Shown one piece after another: positions 1 to 7,962 of a stretch of DNA of 64,000 bases. This DNA is from UBA2779 sp965232615 (GTDB lineage Bacteria; Spirochaetota; Spirochaetia; DSM-2461): assembly GCA_965232615.1 (NCBI GenBank), contig OZ246985.1, positions 806,001-870,000 of the forward strand, read 5' to 3'. A program made the position numbers and the translations under genes. The notes beneath the pieces were generated by a model. It was given only the letters and a program-made list of their open reading frames with translations. It had not been told where the DNA came from and searched no databases. The stretch's first letter is position 1. The number at the start of each line of letters is the position of its first letter.

Positions 1-139
1 CCATGCCATTTCCTATGCAAATTGTGGCGATCTCCTGTATTCCTGTATAGTAGGATAAATTCGTTTTACCTCATGTCCGCCCGTGTGAGGCCTGTGGCAT
101 GCGGATTTGTAGGGGATATCCAAAATAGGAAATCAAAAC

Positions 140-1678
140 ATGACGGATGATATAGTTTCCCTTAATTTAGTTTATACATATCCTGTACGCTGGTCAAAAT
201 ATAAAGTTTTGCGGGATTTGATTCAAAACTTCTACGATGCCGTTGGGCCGGATGAATGGAAAAATCGATTCATCCATAGAAGGGATGACAACAAACTGAT
301 CATGGAAGTTACCGATGTATCATTCAGCTATGACTGGTTAATTCATATTGGAGCTTCCACCAAAAGAGACAGTGATGGGTTATATGCTGGATATTTCGGT
401 GAAGGATTTAAAATCGCCTCCCTCTGTGCCTTAAGGGATCACAGTTGGGGCATATCCATGACCTCAAAAGATTGGGACTTAGAAGTCACAACCACGAACA
501 TCAATATTGATAATTCCACGCTGAAATCGCTGGCTTACAGAATTAAAAAATATAGTAAACAGCATACTTGTACCACTTTAACAATCTCCTCGTTTCGTGA
601 ATATGAAATGAAAATATTTGAATGTGCCAGATTAAGTTTTTATTATAGGGACAACCCATTATTTGGAAGAGAAATATGGTCATCCAGATTGGCTGCCATC
701 TATCTCCGATCAAAGGTCCCAAAACCTTATGATTATCCTTCAACTTACCAATATACAGGTCAAGGAATAATATTTTCAGGATTTCAAGCCCTTGGTTCAC
801 TACCAAATCCCCTAATTTTCTGTATCCATAACCAACCTCCCATGGATAGGGAACGAAACAGTTTTTATCAAATGGATGTCATTTCTATAATTAAAAAAAT
901 AGTAAAAACAATCCCCTCAAAGCCCGCCTATGAGCTACTGATCCTCTTAAAGAATCAATGGTACAGATATCCGAAGAAAAAATATGATTTTAACTCTTGG
1001 TATAAGATAATTAGAAATTTGGCGGAGATTACAGCAGAATCCGAAGAATATGTAAAAAAGTTTAGGGAGGAATTCCCCAATTTGCTCGTAGCAAGAAAAA
1101 TTGCATCTAACAATATAGCACAGAAAAACAAGCGGACCCAGGCTTTGGCATGGCTGAGGCAACAGGATATTAAGTATAAATTGGTCCAGAATGGATTCTT
1201 GAAATTAGGCTATCCCGAACTGGAGCTAGTATGTGAAGAAAATGATGGGTTCAATGTCACAAGATTGCCGATGGAAAAAGAAAAAAGGTATATTGAATTA
1301 CTGGAAATCGTTACTAAAGTACTATTTGAAGATTATATGGAATCGGATCGGCTGCCTCCGGCGCGGATTATAAAAAATGAAAATGGCGTCTGGCAAGGCA
1401 TGACAAGCTGCATCAAACTTACAAAAACCATTGCCACCTCTTCGGGTCGTCATATAAGATTTAAACTGCCCTATATTGCCCTTAAAGGCAGTCTCTTTTG
1501 CAAAAATAACTTCTCCAAATCAATGACTACTTACCTCCATGAATTTGCTCATTCATTTGGCGGTGACCATTCGGCAAATTACAGTTATGTTATTTCGGAC
1601 TTTTTGGAAATAATTCTTACGAATTATAAAATAGTTGATAAATTCAGCGCTCTCTGGGATTTGCTGGAATCCTCCTAA
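140..1678 (+). CDS. GHKL-type ATPase fused to an HExxH metalloprotease-like domain, hypothetical
   Basis: The 512-residue product is not a family I can name. Residues 25-34 (RDLIQNFYDA) look like the N-box of a GHKL (Hsp90/MutL/histidine kinase) ATPase, and residues 84-92 (GYFGEGFKI) look like the following glycine-rich ATP-lid motif. The C-terminus carries HEFAHSFGGDH at residues 467-477, which fits the extended zinc-protease signature HExxHxxGxxH of metzincin-like enzymes. The middle is charged, helical-looking and unassigned. ATG is preceded by AGGAAA eight bases upstream, supporting this start. The gene stands alone upstream of the Rpn array in an island of mobile-element debris. A role in a conflict or protein-remodelling system is inference only. 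The two motif assignments are from pattern reading. Confidence 0.75.
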   Translation: MTDDIVSLNLVYTYPVRWSKYKVLRDLIQNFYDAVGPDEWKNRFIHRRDDNKLIMEVTDVSFSYDWLIHIGASTKRDSDGLYAGYFGEGFKIASLCALRDHSWGISMTSKDWDLEVTTTNINIDNSTLKSLAYRIKKYSKQHTCTTLTISSFREYEMKIFECARLSFYYRDNPLFGREIWSSRLAAIYLRSKVPKPYDYPSTYQYTGQGIIFSGFQALGSLPNPLIFCIHNQPPMDRERNSFYQMDVISIIKKIVKTIPSKPAYELLILLKNQWYRYPKKKYDFNSWYKIIRNLAEITAESEEYVKKFREEFPNLLVARKIASNNIAQKNKRTQALAWLRQQDIKYKLVQNGFLKLGYPELELVCEENDGFNVTRLPMEKEKRYIELLEIVTKVLFEDYMESDRLPPARIIKNENGVWQGMTSCIKLTKTIATSSGRHIRFKLPYIALKGSLFCKNNFSKSMTTYLHEFAHSFGGDHSANYSYVISDFLEIILTNYKIVDKFSALWDLLESS

Positions 1679-1799
1679 TATGGATAAGGCCATACTGTCT
1701 GAATAAAATATGGGTCTTCGCTGTATTGCCATTAAGGAATGGCGGCAAGTGAAACATTTAACACTGCCACCGATGACGGTACGATTAGTCCTTATATCT

Positions 1800-2126
1800 C
1801 TATTGCCCTATCTTTTCGGCAAAGCCCTCTATACTTTCGGCCCGCATCGCCAGGGCCAGCCATTTGCGCAGGGTATCCAGGTTGTTTTCCTCGGTAATCT
1901 TCTGTTCAAGGGCGGCTGGGACGGGGACGGATTCCCTTAATACGGCAAGAATGGCATAGGATATGCCTTCGGCCTTGCCTTTGGCTTCACCTATGGCCAC
2001 ACCTTTGGCCTCGCCTATGGCCTCGCCTATGGCTTCGCCTTCAGCCTTGGCCGTCTCTATGGCATCCCGTTCCGATACCAGGTTGATCACGTATTTCTCG
2101 TAGGCCCGGCGTTCCTCTTGGCTCAT
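1800..2126 (-). other. candidate internal start for an RpnS-like antitoxin within Rpn copy 1
   Basis: An in-frame ATG (MSQEERRAYEKYV) lies just before the tetrapeptide repeats. Translation from it would give a 108-residue protein made of the repeat helix and C-terminal tail. Rpn genes of E. coli make such a separately translated C-terminal protein, RpnS, that blocks the full-length toxin through a helix containing four-residue repeats. The equivalent internal ATGs are at 3235, 4368 and 5513 in copies 2-4. I see no strong Shine-Dalgarno sequence before it, so use of this codon is inference. Confidence 0.35.
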
Positions 2127-2798
2127 CTTAAGCAATTTGAGCTTTTCCCTGGTCTTCTGGATGTTCTTGGATCGAAAGCTTTCTTTTATCTCTTCATTCT
2201 TGAAAAAGTACACCCATTCATCGACCTCTTCCCGTATGACATCTTCAAAGCGCTCCACTTCAATAAGGTAGTACTCCGGGTACATGTCGGGCCTGGGTTC
2301 CAGCACCCGGACGGCCCGGTTGTTTTCGTCGGTTATCTTTCTTATATGCCGGACTTCCAGTATGTCGCCGGTATGGACGCCTTTGAACTCGGTTCTGCCG
2401 TGATACAGGTAGTCCTTACCCGTGCCCAGGTTGAAGTACATGATGCTGATGGATATAACCTTTTTTATCTCCTTGAAGGATGCCCCCAGCGGCAGGTTTT
2501 CCACCACGGTTTTGCAGGTTCCAAACAGAAGCCTTTCCAGGTAGTCCGATTCCGTTTCGGCCTGAACTTCTATGATGAAGTGATTATCTTCCTTATCGCA
2601 TACCAGTATATCGACCCGGTTGAACTTCTGCCGCTCATGCTCCTGGTTGGATTCGCTCTCCAGCACTCTTTCGACCCTGATGTCCTTTTTCAGGAGGGCA
2701 GAGAGGAAGCCTTCCAGTATGTCGAAGTTGGCCTTGTCGCGGAGGATGGATTTCATGGCCCAGTCAAAGCGGATGAGCCGTTCGGGGTTGATGGTCAT
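1800..2798 (-). CDS. Rpn family PD-(D/E)XK nuclease, tandem copy 1
   Basis: This encodes a recombination-promoting nuclease of the Rpn/PDDEXK-transposase-like family (COG5464 type). The nuclease core sits near the N-terminus, with Asp63 in FNRVDILV and E78-V-Q80 in FIIEVQ (numbering from MTINPERL). Downstream is a helical region and then a run of six tetrapeptides of the type GEAI/GEAK/GVAI/GKAE, followed by a conserved tail ending EKIGQ. I placed the start at MTINPERL because a promoter-like TATAAT lies just upstream, overlapping the alternative ATG at 2816; a TTG at 2873 would add 25 residues. Rpn proteins are known to act as toxins with an intragenic antitoxin and to restrict phage. The copy differs from copies 2-4 mainly in repeat number. 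Confidence 0.85.
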   Translation of the reverse strand: MTINPERLIRFDWAMKSILRDKANFDILEGFLSALLKKDIRVERVLESESNQEHERQKFNRVDILVCDKEDNHFIIEVQAETESDYLERLLFGTCKTVVENLPLGASFKEIKKVISISIMYFNLGTGKDYLYHGRTEFKGVHTGDILEVRHIRKITDENNRAVRVLEPRPDMYPEYYLIEVERFEDVIREEVDEWVYFFKNEEIKESFRSKNIQKTREKLKLLKMSQEERRAYEKYVINLVSERDAIETAKAEGEAIGEAIGEAKGVAIGEAKGKAEGISYAILAVLRESVPVPAALEQKITEENNLDTLRKWLALAMRAESIEGFAEKIGQ

Positions 2799-2807
2799 AT
2801 CTTTCTG

Positions 2808-2837
2808 ATTATACATGTATTTGCGTGAAAGGGGCAA
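2808..2837 (-). promoter_or_regulatory. predicted sigma-70-type promoter of Rpn copy 1 (repeated in each copy)
   Basis: On the minus strand a perfect TATAAT (2808-2813) lies 18 bases after TTGCCC (2832-2837). Transcription would begin a few bases before the ATG at 2798, giving a very short leader. The same block precedes copies 2, 3 and 4, so each copy appears to have its own promoter. Confidence 0.5.
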
Positions 2838-2920
2838 ACGATCCCGCTTGTCCACAGGCGCAATTCCAGTCAATTGAGTGCTACACCAGTTTGACGGCGA
2901 CGCGATTAGTCCTCAAGCCT

Positions 2921-3907
2921 CTATTGCCCCATCTTTTCGGCAAAGCCCTCTATACTTTCGGCCCGCATCGCCAGGGCCAGCCATTTGCGCAGGGTATCCA
3001 GGTTGTTTTCCTCGGTAATCTTCTGTTCAAGGGCGGCTGGGACGGGGCCGGATTCCCTTAATACGGCAAGAATGGCATAGGATATGCCTTCGGCCACACC
3101 TTTGGCCACACCTTTGGCCTCACCTATGGCCTCGCCTATGGCCTCGCCTTCAGCCTTGGCCGTCTCTATGGCATCCCGTTCCGATACCAGGTTGATCACG
3201 TATTTCTCGTAGGCCCGGCGTTCCTCTTGGCTCATCTTAAGCAATTTGAGCTTTTCCCTGGTCTTCTGGATGTTCTTGGATCGAAAGCTATCTTTTATCT
3301 CTTCATTCTTGAAAAAGTACACCCATTCATCGACCTCTTCCCGTATGACATCTTCAAAGCGCTCCACTTCAATAAGGTAGTACTCCGGGTACATGTCGGG
3401 TCTGGGTTCCAGCACCCGGACGGCCCGGTTGTTTTCGTCGGTTATCTTTCTTATATGCCGGACTTCCAGTATGTCGCCGGTATGGACGCCTTTGAACTCG
3501 GTTCTGCCGTGATACAGGTAGTCCTTACCCGTGCCCAGGTTGAAGTACATGATGCTGATGGATATAACCTTTTTTATCTCCTTGAAGGATGCCCCCAGCG
3601 GCAGGTTTTCCACCACGGTTTTGCAGGTTCCAAACAGAAGCCTTTCCAGGTAGTCCGATTCCGTTTCGGCCTGAACTTCTATGATGAAGTGATTATCTTC
3701 CTTATCGCATACCAGTATATCGACCCGGTTGAACTTCTGCCGCTCATGCTCCTGGTTGGATTCGCTCTCCAGCACTCTTTCGACCCTGATGTCCTTTTTC
3801 AGGAGGGCAGAGAGGAAGCCTTCCAGTATGTCGAAGTTGGCCTTGTCGCGGAGGATGGATTTCATGGCCCAGTCAAAGCGGATGAGCCGTTCGGGGTTGA
3901 TGGTCAT
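2921..3907 (-). CDS. Rpn family PD-(D/E)XK nuclease, tandem copy 2
   Basis: This is the second, near-identical Rpn nuclease gene. The catalytic core residues Asp63 and E78-V-Q80 are intact. It is the shortest of the four, with five tetrapeptide blocks (GEAI GEAI GEAK GVAK GVAE) and no GKAE block. It also differs from copy 1 by a Glu-to-Asp change in the segment EEIKDSF and by Gly for Val in the tail (ESGPVP). The start is again placed at MTINPERL, with TATAAT just upstream. The 5' spacer to copy 3 repeats the spacer between copies 1 and 2. Each copy is likely transcribed from its own promoter, though read-through down the array is possible because no terminator is evident. Confidence 0.85.
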   Translation of the reverse strand: MTINPERLIRFDWAMKSILRDKANFDILEGFLSALLKKDIRVERVLESESNQEHERQKFNRVDILVCDKEDNHFIIEVQAETESDYLERLLFGTCKTVVENLPLGASFKEIKKVISISIMYFNLGTGKDYLYHGRTEFKGVHTGDILEVRHIRKITDENNRAVRVLEPRPDMYPEYYLIEVERFEDVIREEVDEWVYFFKNEEIKDSFRSKNIQKTREKLKLLKMSQEERRAYEKYVINLVSERDAIETAKAEGEAIGEAIGEAKGVAKGVAEGISYAILAVLRESGPVPAALEQKITEENNLDTLRKWLALAMRAESIEGFAEKMGQ

Positions 3908-4029
3908 ATCTTTCTGATTATACATGTATTTGCGTGAAAGGGGCAAACGATCCCGCTTGTCCACTGGCGCAATTCCAGTCAATTGAGTGCTACACCAGTT
4001 TGACGGCGACGCGATTAGTCTTCAAGCCT

Positions 4030-5040
4030 CTATTGCCCCATCTTTTCGGCAAAGCCCTCTATACTTTCGGCCCGCATCGCCAGGGCCAGCCATTTGCGCA
4101 GGGTATCCAGGTTGTTTTCCTCGGTAATCTTCTGTTCAAGGGCGGCTGGGACGGGGCCGGATTCCCTTAATACGGCAAGAATGGCATAAGATATGCCTTC
4201 GGCCTTGCCTTTGGCTTCACCTATGGCCACACCTTTGGCTTCACCTATGGCCACACCTTTGGCTTCACCTATGGCTTCGCCTTCAGCCTTGGCCGTCTCT
4301 ATGGCATCCCGTTCCGATACCAGGTTGATCACGTATTTCTCGTAGGCCCGGCGTTCCTCTTGGCTCATCTTAAGCAATTTGAGCTTTTCCCTGGTCTTCT
4401 GGATGTTCTTGGATCGAAAGCTTTCTTTTATCTCTTCATTCTTGAAAAAGTACACCCATTCATCGACCTCTTCCCGTATGACATCTTCAAAGCGCTCCAC
4501 TTCAATAAGGTAGTACTCCGGGTACATGTCGGGCCTGGGTTCCAGCACCCGGACGGCCCGGTTGTTTTCGTCGGTTATCTTTCTTATATGCCGGACTTCC
4601 AGTATGTCGCCGGTATGGACGCCTTTGAACTCGGTTCTGCCGTGATACAGGTAGTCCTTGCCCGTGCCCAGGTTGAAGTACATGATGCTGATGGATATAA
4701 CCTTTTTTATCTCCTTGAAGGATGCCCCCAGCGGCAGGTTTTCCACCACGGTTTTGCAGGTTCCAAACAGAAGCCTTTCCAGGTAGTCCGATTCCGTTTC
4801 GGCCTGAACTTCTATGATGAAGTGATTATCTTCCTTATCGCATACCAGTATATCGACCCGGTTGAACTTCTGCCGCTCATGCTCCTGGTTGGATTCGCTC
4901 TCCAGCACTCTTTCGACCCTGATGTCCTTTTTCAGGAGGGCAGAGAGGAAGCCTTCCAGTATGTCGAAGTTGGCCTTGTCGCGGAGGATGGATTTCATGG
5001 CCCAGTCAAAGCGGATGAGCCGTTCGGGGTTGATGGTCAT
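4030..5040 (-). CDS. Rpn family PD-(D/E)XK nuclease, tandem copy 3
   Basis: This is the third copy of the Rpn nuclease gene, with core residues intact. Its C-terminal helix carries seven tetrapeptide blocks in the order GEAI GEAK GVAI GEAK GVAI GEAK GKAE, so a GVAI-GEAK pair appears duplicated relative to copy 1. The start, promoter and spacer match the other copies. If the internal ATG at 4368 is used, this copy would make an RpnS-like protein of 112 residues, longer than those of copies 1 and 2. In the known family the repeat-bearing helix forms the dimer interface, so differing block numbers may separate the specificities of the copies; that is inference. Confidence 0.85.
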   Translation of the reverse strand: MTINPERLIRFDWAMKSILRDKANFDILEGFLSALLKKDIRVERVLESESNQEHERQKFNRVDILVCDKEDNHFIIEVQAETESDYLERLLFGTCKTVVENLPLGASFKEIKKVISISIMYFNLGTGKDYLYHGRTEFKGVHTGDILEVRHIRKITDENNRAVRVLEPRPDMYPEYYLIEVERFEDVIREEVDEWVYFFKNEEIKESFRSKNIQKTREKLKLLKMSQEERRAYEKYVINLVSERDAIETAKAEGEAIGEAKGVAIGEAKGVAIGEAKGKAEGISYAILAVLRESGPVPAALEQKITEENNLDTLRKWLALAMRAESIEGFAEKMGQ

Positions 5041-5162
5041 ATCTTTCTGATTATACATGTATTTGCGTGAAAGGGGCAAACGATCCCGCTTGTCCACTGG
5101 CGCAATTCCAGTCAATTGAGTGCTACACCAGTTTGACGGCGATGCGATTAGTCTTCAAGCCT

Positions 5163-6185
5163 CTATTGCCCCATCTTTTCGGCAAAGCCCTCTATACTTT
5201 CGGCCCGCATCGCCAGGGCCAGCCATTTGCGCAGGGTATCCAGGTTGTTTTCCTCGGTAATCTTCTGTTCAAGGGCGGCTGGGACGGGGACGGATTCCCT
5301 TAATACGGCAAGAATGGCATAGGATATGCCTTCGGCCTTGCCTTTGGCTTCACCTATGGCCACACCTTTGGCTTCACCTATGGCCACACCTTTGGCCACA
5401 CCTTTGGCCTCGCCTATGGCCTCGCCTTCAGCCTTGGCCGTCTCTATGGCATCCCGTTCCGATACCAGGTTGATCACGTATTTCTCGTAGGCCCGGCGTT
5501 CCTCTTGGCTCATCTTAAGCAATTTGAGCTTTTCCCTGGTCTTCTGGATGTTCTTGGATCGAAAGCTTTCTTTTATCTCTTCATTCTTGAAAAAGTACAC
5601 CCATTCATCGACCTCTTCCCGTATGACATCTTCAAAGCGCTCCACTTCAATAAGGTAGTACTCCGGGTACATGTCGGGCCTGGGTTCCAGCACCCGGACG
5701 GCCCGGTTGTTTTCGTCGGTTATCTTTCTTATATGCCGGACTTCCAGTATGTCGCCGGTATGGACGCCTTTGAACTCGGTTCTGCCGTGATACAGGTAGT
5801 CCTTGCCCGTGCCCAGGTTGAAGTACATGATGCTGATGGATATAACCTTTTTTATCTCCTTGAAGGATGCCCCCAGCGGCAGGTTTTCCACCACGGTTTT
5901 GCAGGTTCCAAACAGAAGCCTTTCCAGGTAGTCCGATTCCGTTTCGGCCTGAACTTCTATGATGAAGTGATTATCTTCCTTATCGCATACCAGTATATCG
6001 ACCCGGTTGAACTTCTGCCGCTCATGCTCCTGGTTGGATTCGCTCTCCAGCACTCTTTCGACCCTGATGTCCTTTTTCAGGAGGGCAGAGAGGAAGCCTT
6101 CCAGTATGTCGAAGTTGGCCTTGTCGCGGAGGATGGATTTCATGGCCCAGTCAAAGCGGATGAGCCGTTCGGGGTTGATGATCAT
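5163..6185 (-). CDS. Rpn family PD-(D/E)XK nuclease, tandem copy 4
   Basis: This is the fourth and longest full copy. It has eight tetrapeptide blocks (GEAI GEAK GVAK GVAI GEAK GVAI GEAK GKAE). The nuclease core is intact. The start codon context differs by one base, giving MIINPERL instead of MTINPERL. It is the copy nearest the scrambled fifth copy and the integrase remnant. As in the other copies, an antisense frame of 236 codons stays open opposite the nuclease domain, but it has no family resemblance and is best read as a shadow of codon bias. Confidence 0.85.
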   Translation of the reverse strand: MIINPERLIRFDWAMKSILRDKANFDILEGFLSALLKKDIRVERVLESESNQEHERQKFNRVDILVCDKEDNHFIIEVQAETESDYLERLLFGTCKTVVENLPLGASFKEIKKVISISIMYFNLGTGKDYLYHGRTEFKGVHTGDILEVRHIRKITDENNRAVRVLEPRPDMYPEYYLIEVERFEDVIREEVDEWVYFFKNEEIKESFRSKNIQKTREKLKLLKMSQEERRAYEKYVINLVSERDAIETAKAEGEAIGEAKGVAKGVAIGEAKGVAIGEAKGKAEGISYAILAVLRESVPVPAALEQKITEENNLDTLRKWLALAMRAESIEGFAEKMGQ

Positions 6186-6307
6186 ATCTTTCTGATTATA
6201 CATGTATTTGCGTGAAAGGGGCAAACGATCCCGCTTGTCCACTGGCGCAATTCCAGTCAATTGAGTGCTACACCAGTTTGACGGCGATGCGATTAGTCTT
6301 CAAGCCT

Positions 6308-6574
6308 CTATTGCCCCATCTTTTCGGCAAAGCCCTCTATACTTTCGGCCCGCATCGCCAAATCTCCTTGAAGGATGCCCCCAGCGACAGGTTTTCCACC
6401 ACGGTTTTGCAGGTTCCAAACAGAAGCCTTTCCAGGTAGTCCGATTCCGTTTCGGCCTGAACTTCTATGATGAAGTGATTATCTTCCTTATCGCATACCA
6501 GTATATCGACCCGGTTGAACTTCTGCCGCTCATGCTCCTGGTTGGATTCGCTCTCCAGCACTCTTTCGACCCTG
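6308..6574 (-). pseudogene. scrambled fifth Rpn copy
   Basis: The last codons of an Rpn gene (6308-6360) are joined directly to an internal segment encoding LSLGASFKEI and the nuclease core back to FNRVDIL (6361-6574). About 0.7 kb is therefore missing from the middle, including the repeat run. Homology stops abruptly at 6574 in the codons for RVERVLESES, so the 5' end is lost too. It cannot make a functional nuclease. It marks the edge of the array. Confidence 0.85.
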
Positions 6575-6654
6575 AAAAACCGGGGAGAATGGATGAGACG
6601 ATGAACATTACATCATCAGAATTTTCGCCATTAATGAATGGATTCCATTAATTT

Positions 6655-7036
6655 TCAAAAACAGGCTTGAACTTCCTCTTGTGTTAAAACCGTGGGAGGA
6701 TGCACCTTCTTTTTTGAGCGTATGGGTATCATTTTCCTCTCAATCGGTATATCTAATACCTCCCGATAAAGGAAAACCAGCGCTCTTAAAGCCTGACGCT
6801 GTGTAGATGCCGCAACATTTTTGTACGAACCAGGTAAGGAGGAGAAACGCTTCAATGTGTTCCCTTCCTATTTCTCGTGGGTAAGTTTTTCCTCCATGAT
6901 GATGAATATACCGCAATACCCATTGACAGTACGTAATTTCTGCGCAATAAGCATAATGGTGATAACGTAAAACTTCCTGCACCTGTTCCATTAATCTCGT
7001 TTCTGGATTAGGACGGAATTTGATTTCAGTTTTCAT
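6655..7036 (-). pseudogene. integron-type tyrosine recombinase (IntI-like), N-terminal remnant with frameshift
   Basis: Two overlapping minus-strand frames together read as the N-terminal core-binding region of an integron integrase. The first (6740-7036) has VLRYHHYAYCAEITYCQWV and GREHIEAFL. The second (6655-6855) continues with KNVAASTQRQALRALVFLYR and ends VLTQEEVQACF. The frames join near 6840-6855, so there is at least one frameshift. The catalytic domain with the Arg, His and Tyr residues is absent, cut at 6655. The remnant points the same way as the Rpn genes downstream of it. In most integrons the integrase points away from its cassettes; the same-direction arrangement is known from Treponema denticola. 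I could not find convincing attC sites in the Rpn spacers. Confidence 0.75.
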
Positions 7037-7089
7037 ATTATGTACTTTTTACACTTATTGCTCGGTTATATGCAGAAAGAGCCACGAGG

Positions 7090-7920
7090 ATTGGAAATAA
7101 CGTGAATAAAGTTTTCACAGTCATTGACTTTTTGAAAAAAAACTGGGTCTCGACAAGTAAAGAAGAAGCGAAATATGGTTGAAAAAGACAATGCTCCTTT
7201 TTGGACATGGCCCGCTCTACCTGCTGCCATAAACAAAAGCCGGAAACAGAAGAGAACCTGCGGATAATGAGACGTATGGACGAACTTCACACGAATCACC
7301 CCGCCTGGGGCAGTCGTATGCTTAGGGACAAACTCAGGCTGGAGGGATACAAGGTCAACCGTAAGAGGATACAGCGTCTGATGGGAGTGACGGGACTGCG
7401 AACTATCTATCAGAAGCCCAATTTGAGCCGAAAGGAGACCGGTTCACAGGCTTTTCCTTATCTTTTACGAGGGGTGAAGGTAGAGCGTCCCGATCAGGTA
7501 TGGAGTACCGACATCACCTATATCAGAATGTCCGGCGGCTTCGTTTACCTGACGGCGGTCATAGATTGGTAATCCCGGAAGATCCTTAGCTGAGAACTCT
7601 CCTCTTCGTTGGATAATTCCTTCTGTATTGACGTAGTGGAAAGAAATCTCCGTCTGAACGGCTCACCTGAAATCTTCAACACCGATCAAGGGGTTCAGTA
7701 CACGAGCAAGGAGTTTCAGGACATCTTTAAGGAAACATTGGTTAAGTTGAGCATGGACGGCAAAGGCCGGGCCATAGATAACGTGTATATGGAGCGGTTC
7801 TGGCGAACCATCAAGTATGAGGAGGTTTATCTAAAAGACTATGAAATCATGGAGGATGCCAGAAGAGAGATAGGACAGTTAATGTTACAATTCACCCAAC
7901 CCCAGTTACCCCAAGAATAG
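7090..7920 (+). mobile_element. IS3-family insertion sequence remnant (orfA tail and orfB with two nonsense codons)
   Basis: A short stretch near 7123-7179 resembles the end of an IS3 OrfA (DFLKKN...EEAK). The OrfB frame then runs from about 7201 with the HTH_21 region (PAWGSRMLRDKL) and the DDE domain: first Asp in WSTDITYI, second in FNTDQGVQYTS, Glu in MERFWRTIKYEEVY. Two in-frame stops interrupt it, TAA at 7570-7572 (expected Tyr after AVIDW) and TGA at 7591-7593 (expected Trp before ELSSS). The frame itself is not shifted. The 3' end diverges after GQLMLQF. The element is inactive. Confidence 0.85.
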
Positions 7921-7962
7921 TAATGGCATCAAATGGCTTCAATATGATACAATGCCTGCACA

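Larger units (their letters stand above)
1800..6574. repeat. tandem array of four Rpn genes plus one scrambled copy; unit 1109-1145 bp
   Basis: Stop-to-stop spacing is 1121, 1109 and 1133 bp, and the next unit is 1145 bp. All size differences are multiples of 12 bp and map to the run of 4-residue codon blocks inside each gene (6, 5, 7 and 8 blocks in copies 1-4). Outside that run the copies are almost identical, including the spacers, which points to recent tandem duplication followed by slippage or unequal exchange in the 12-bp repeats. Confidence 0.95.

Noticed and set aside
2118..2828. 236-codon plus-strand frames opposite each Rpn gene (also 3227-3937, 4360-5070, 5505-6215).
   Set aside because: They repeat because the Rpn genes repeat, have no family resemblance or credible start, and mirror codon bias of the minus strand.
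2799..2920. attC recombination sites in the Rpn spacers.
   Set aside because: I found short inverted repeats (GTCAA/TTGAC) and a GATTAGTC, but no convincing paired core sites of the GTTRRRY/RYYYAAC type. A covariance search is needed.
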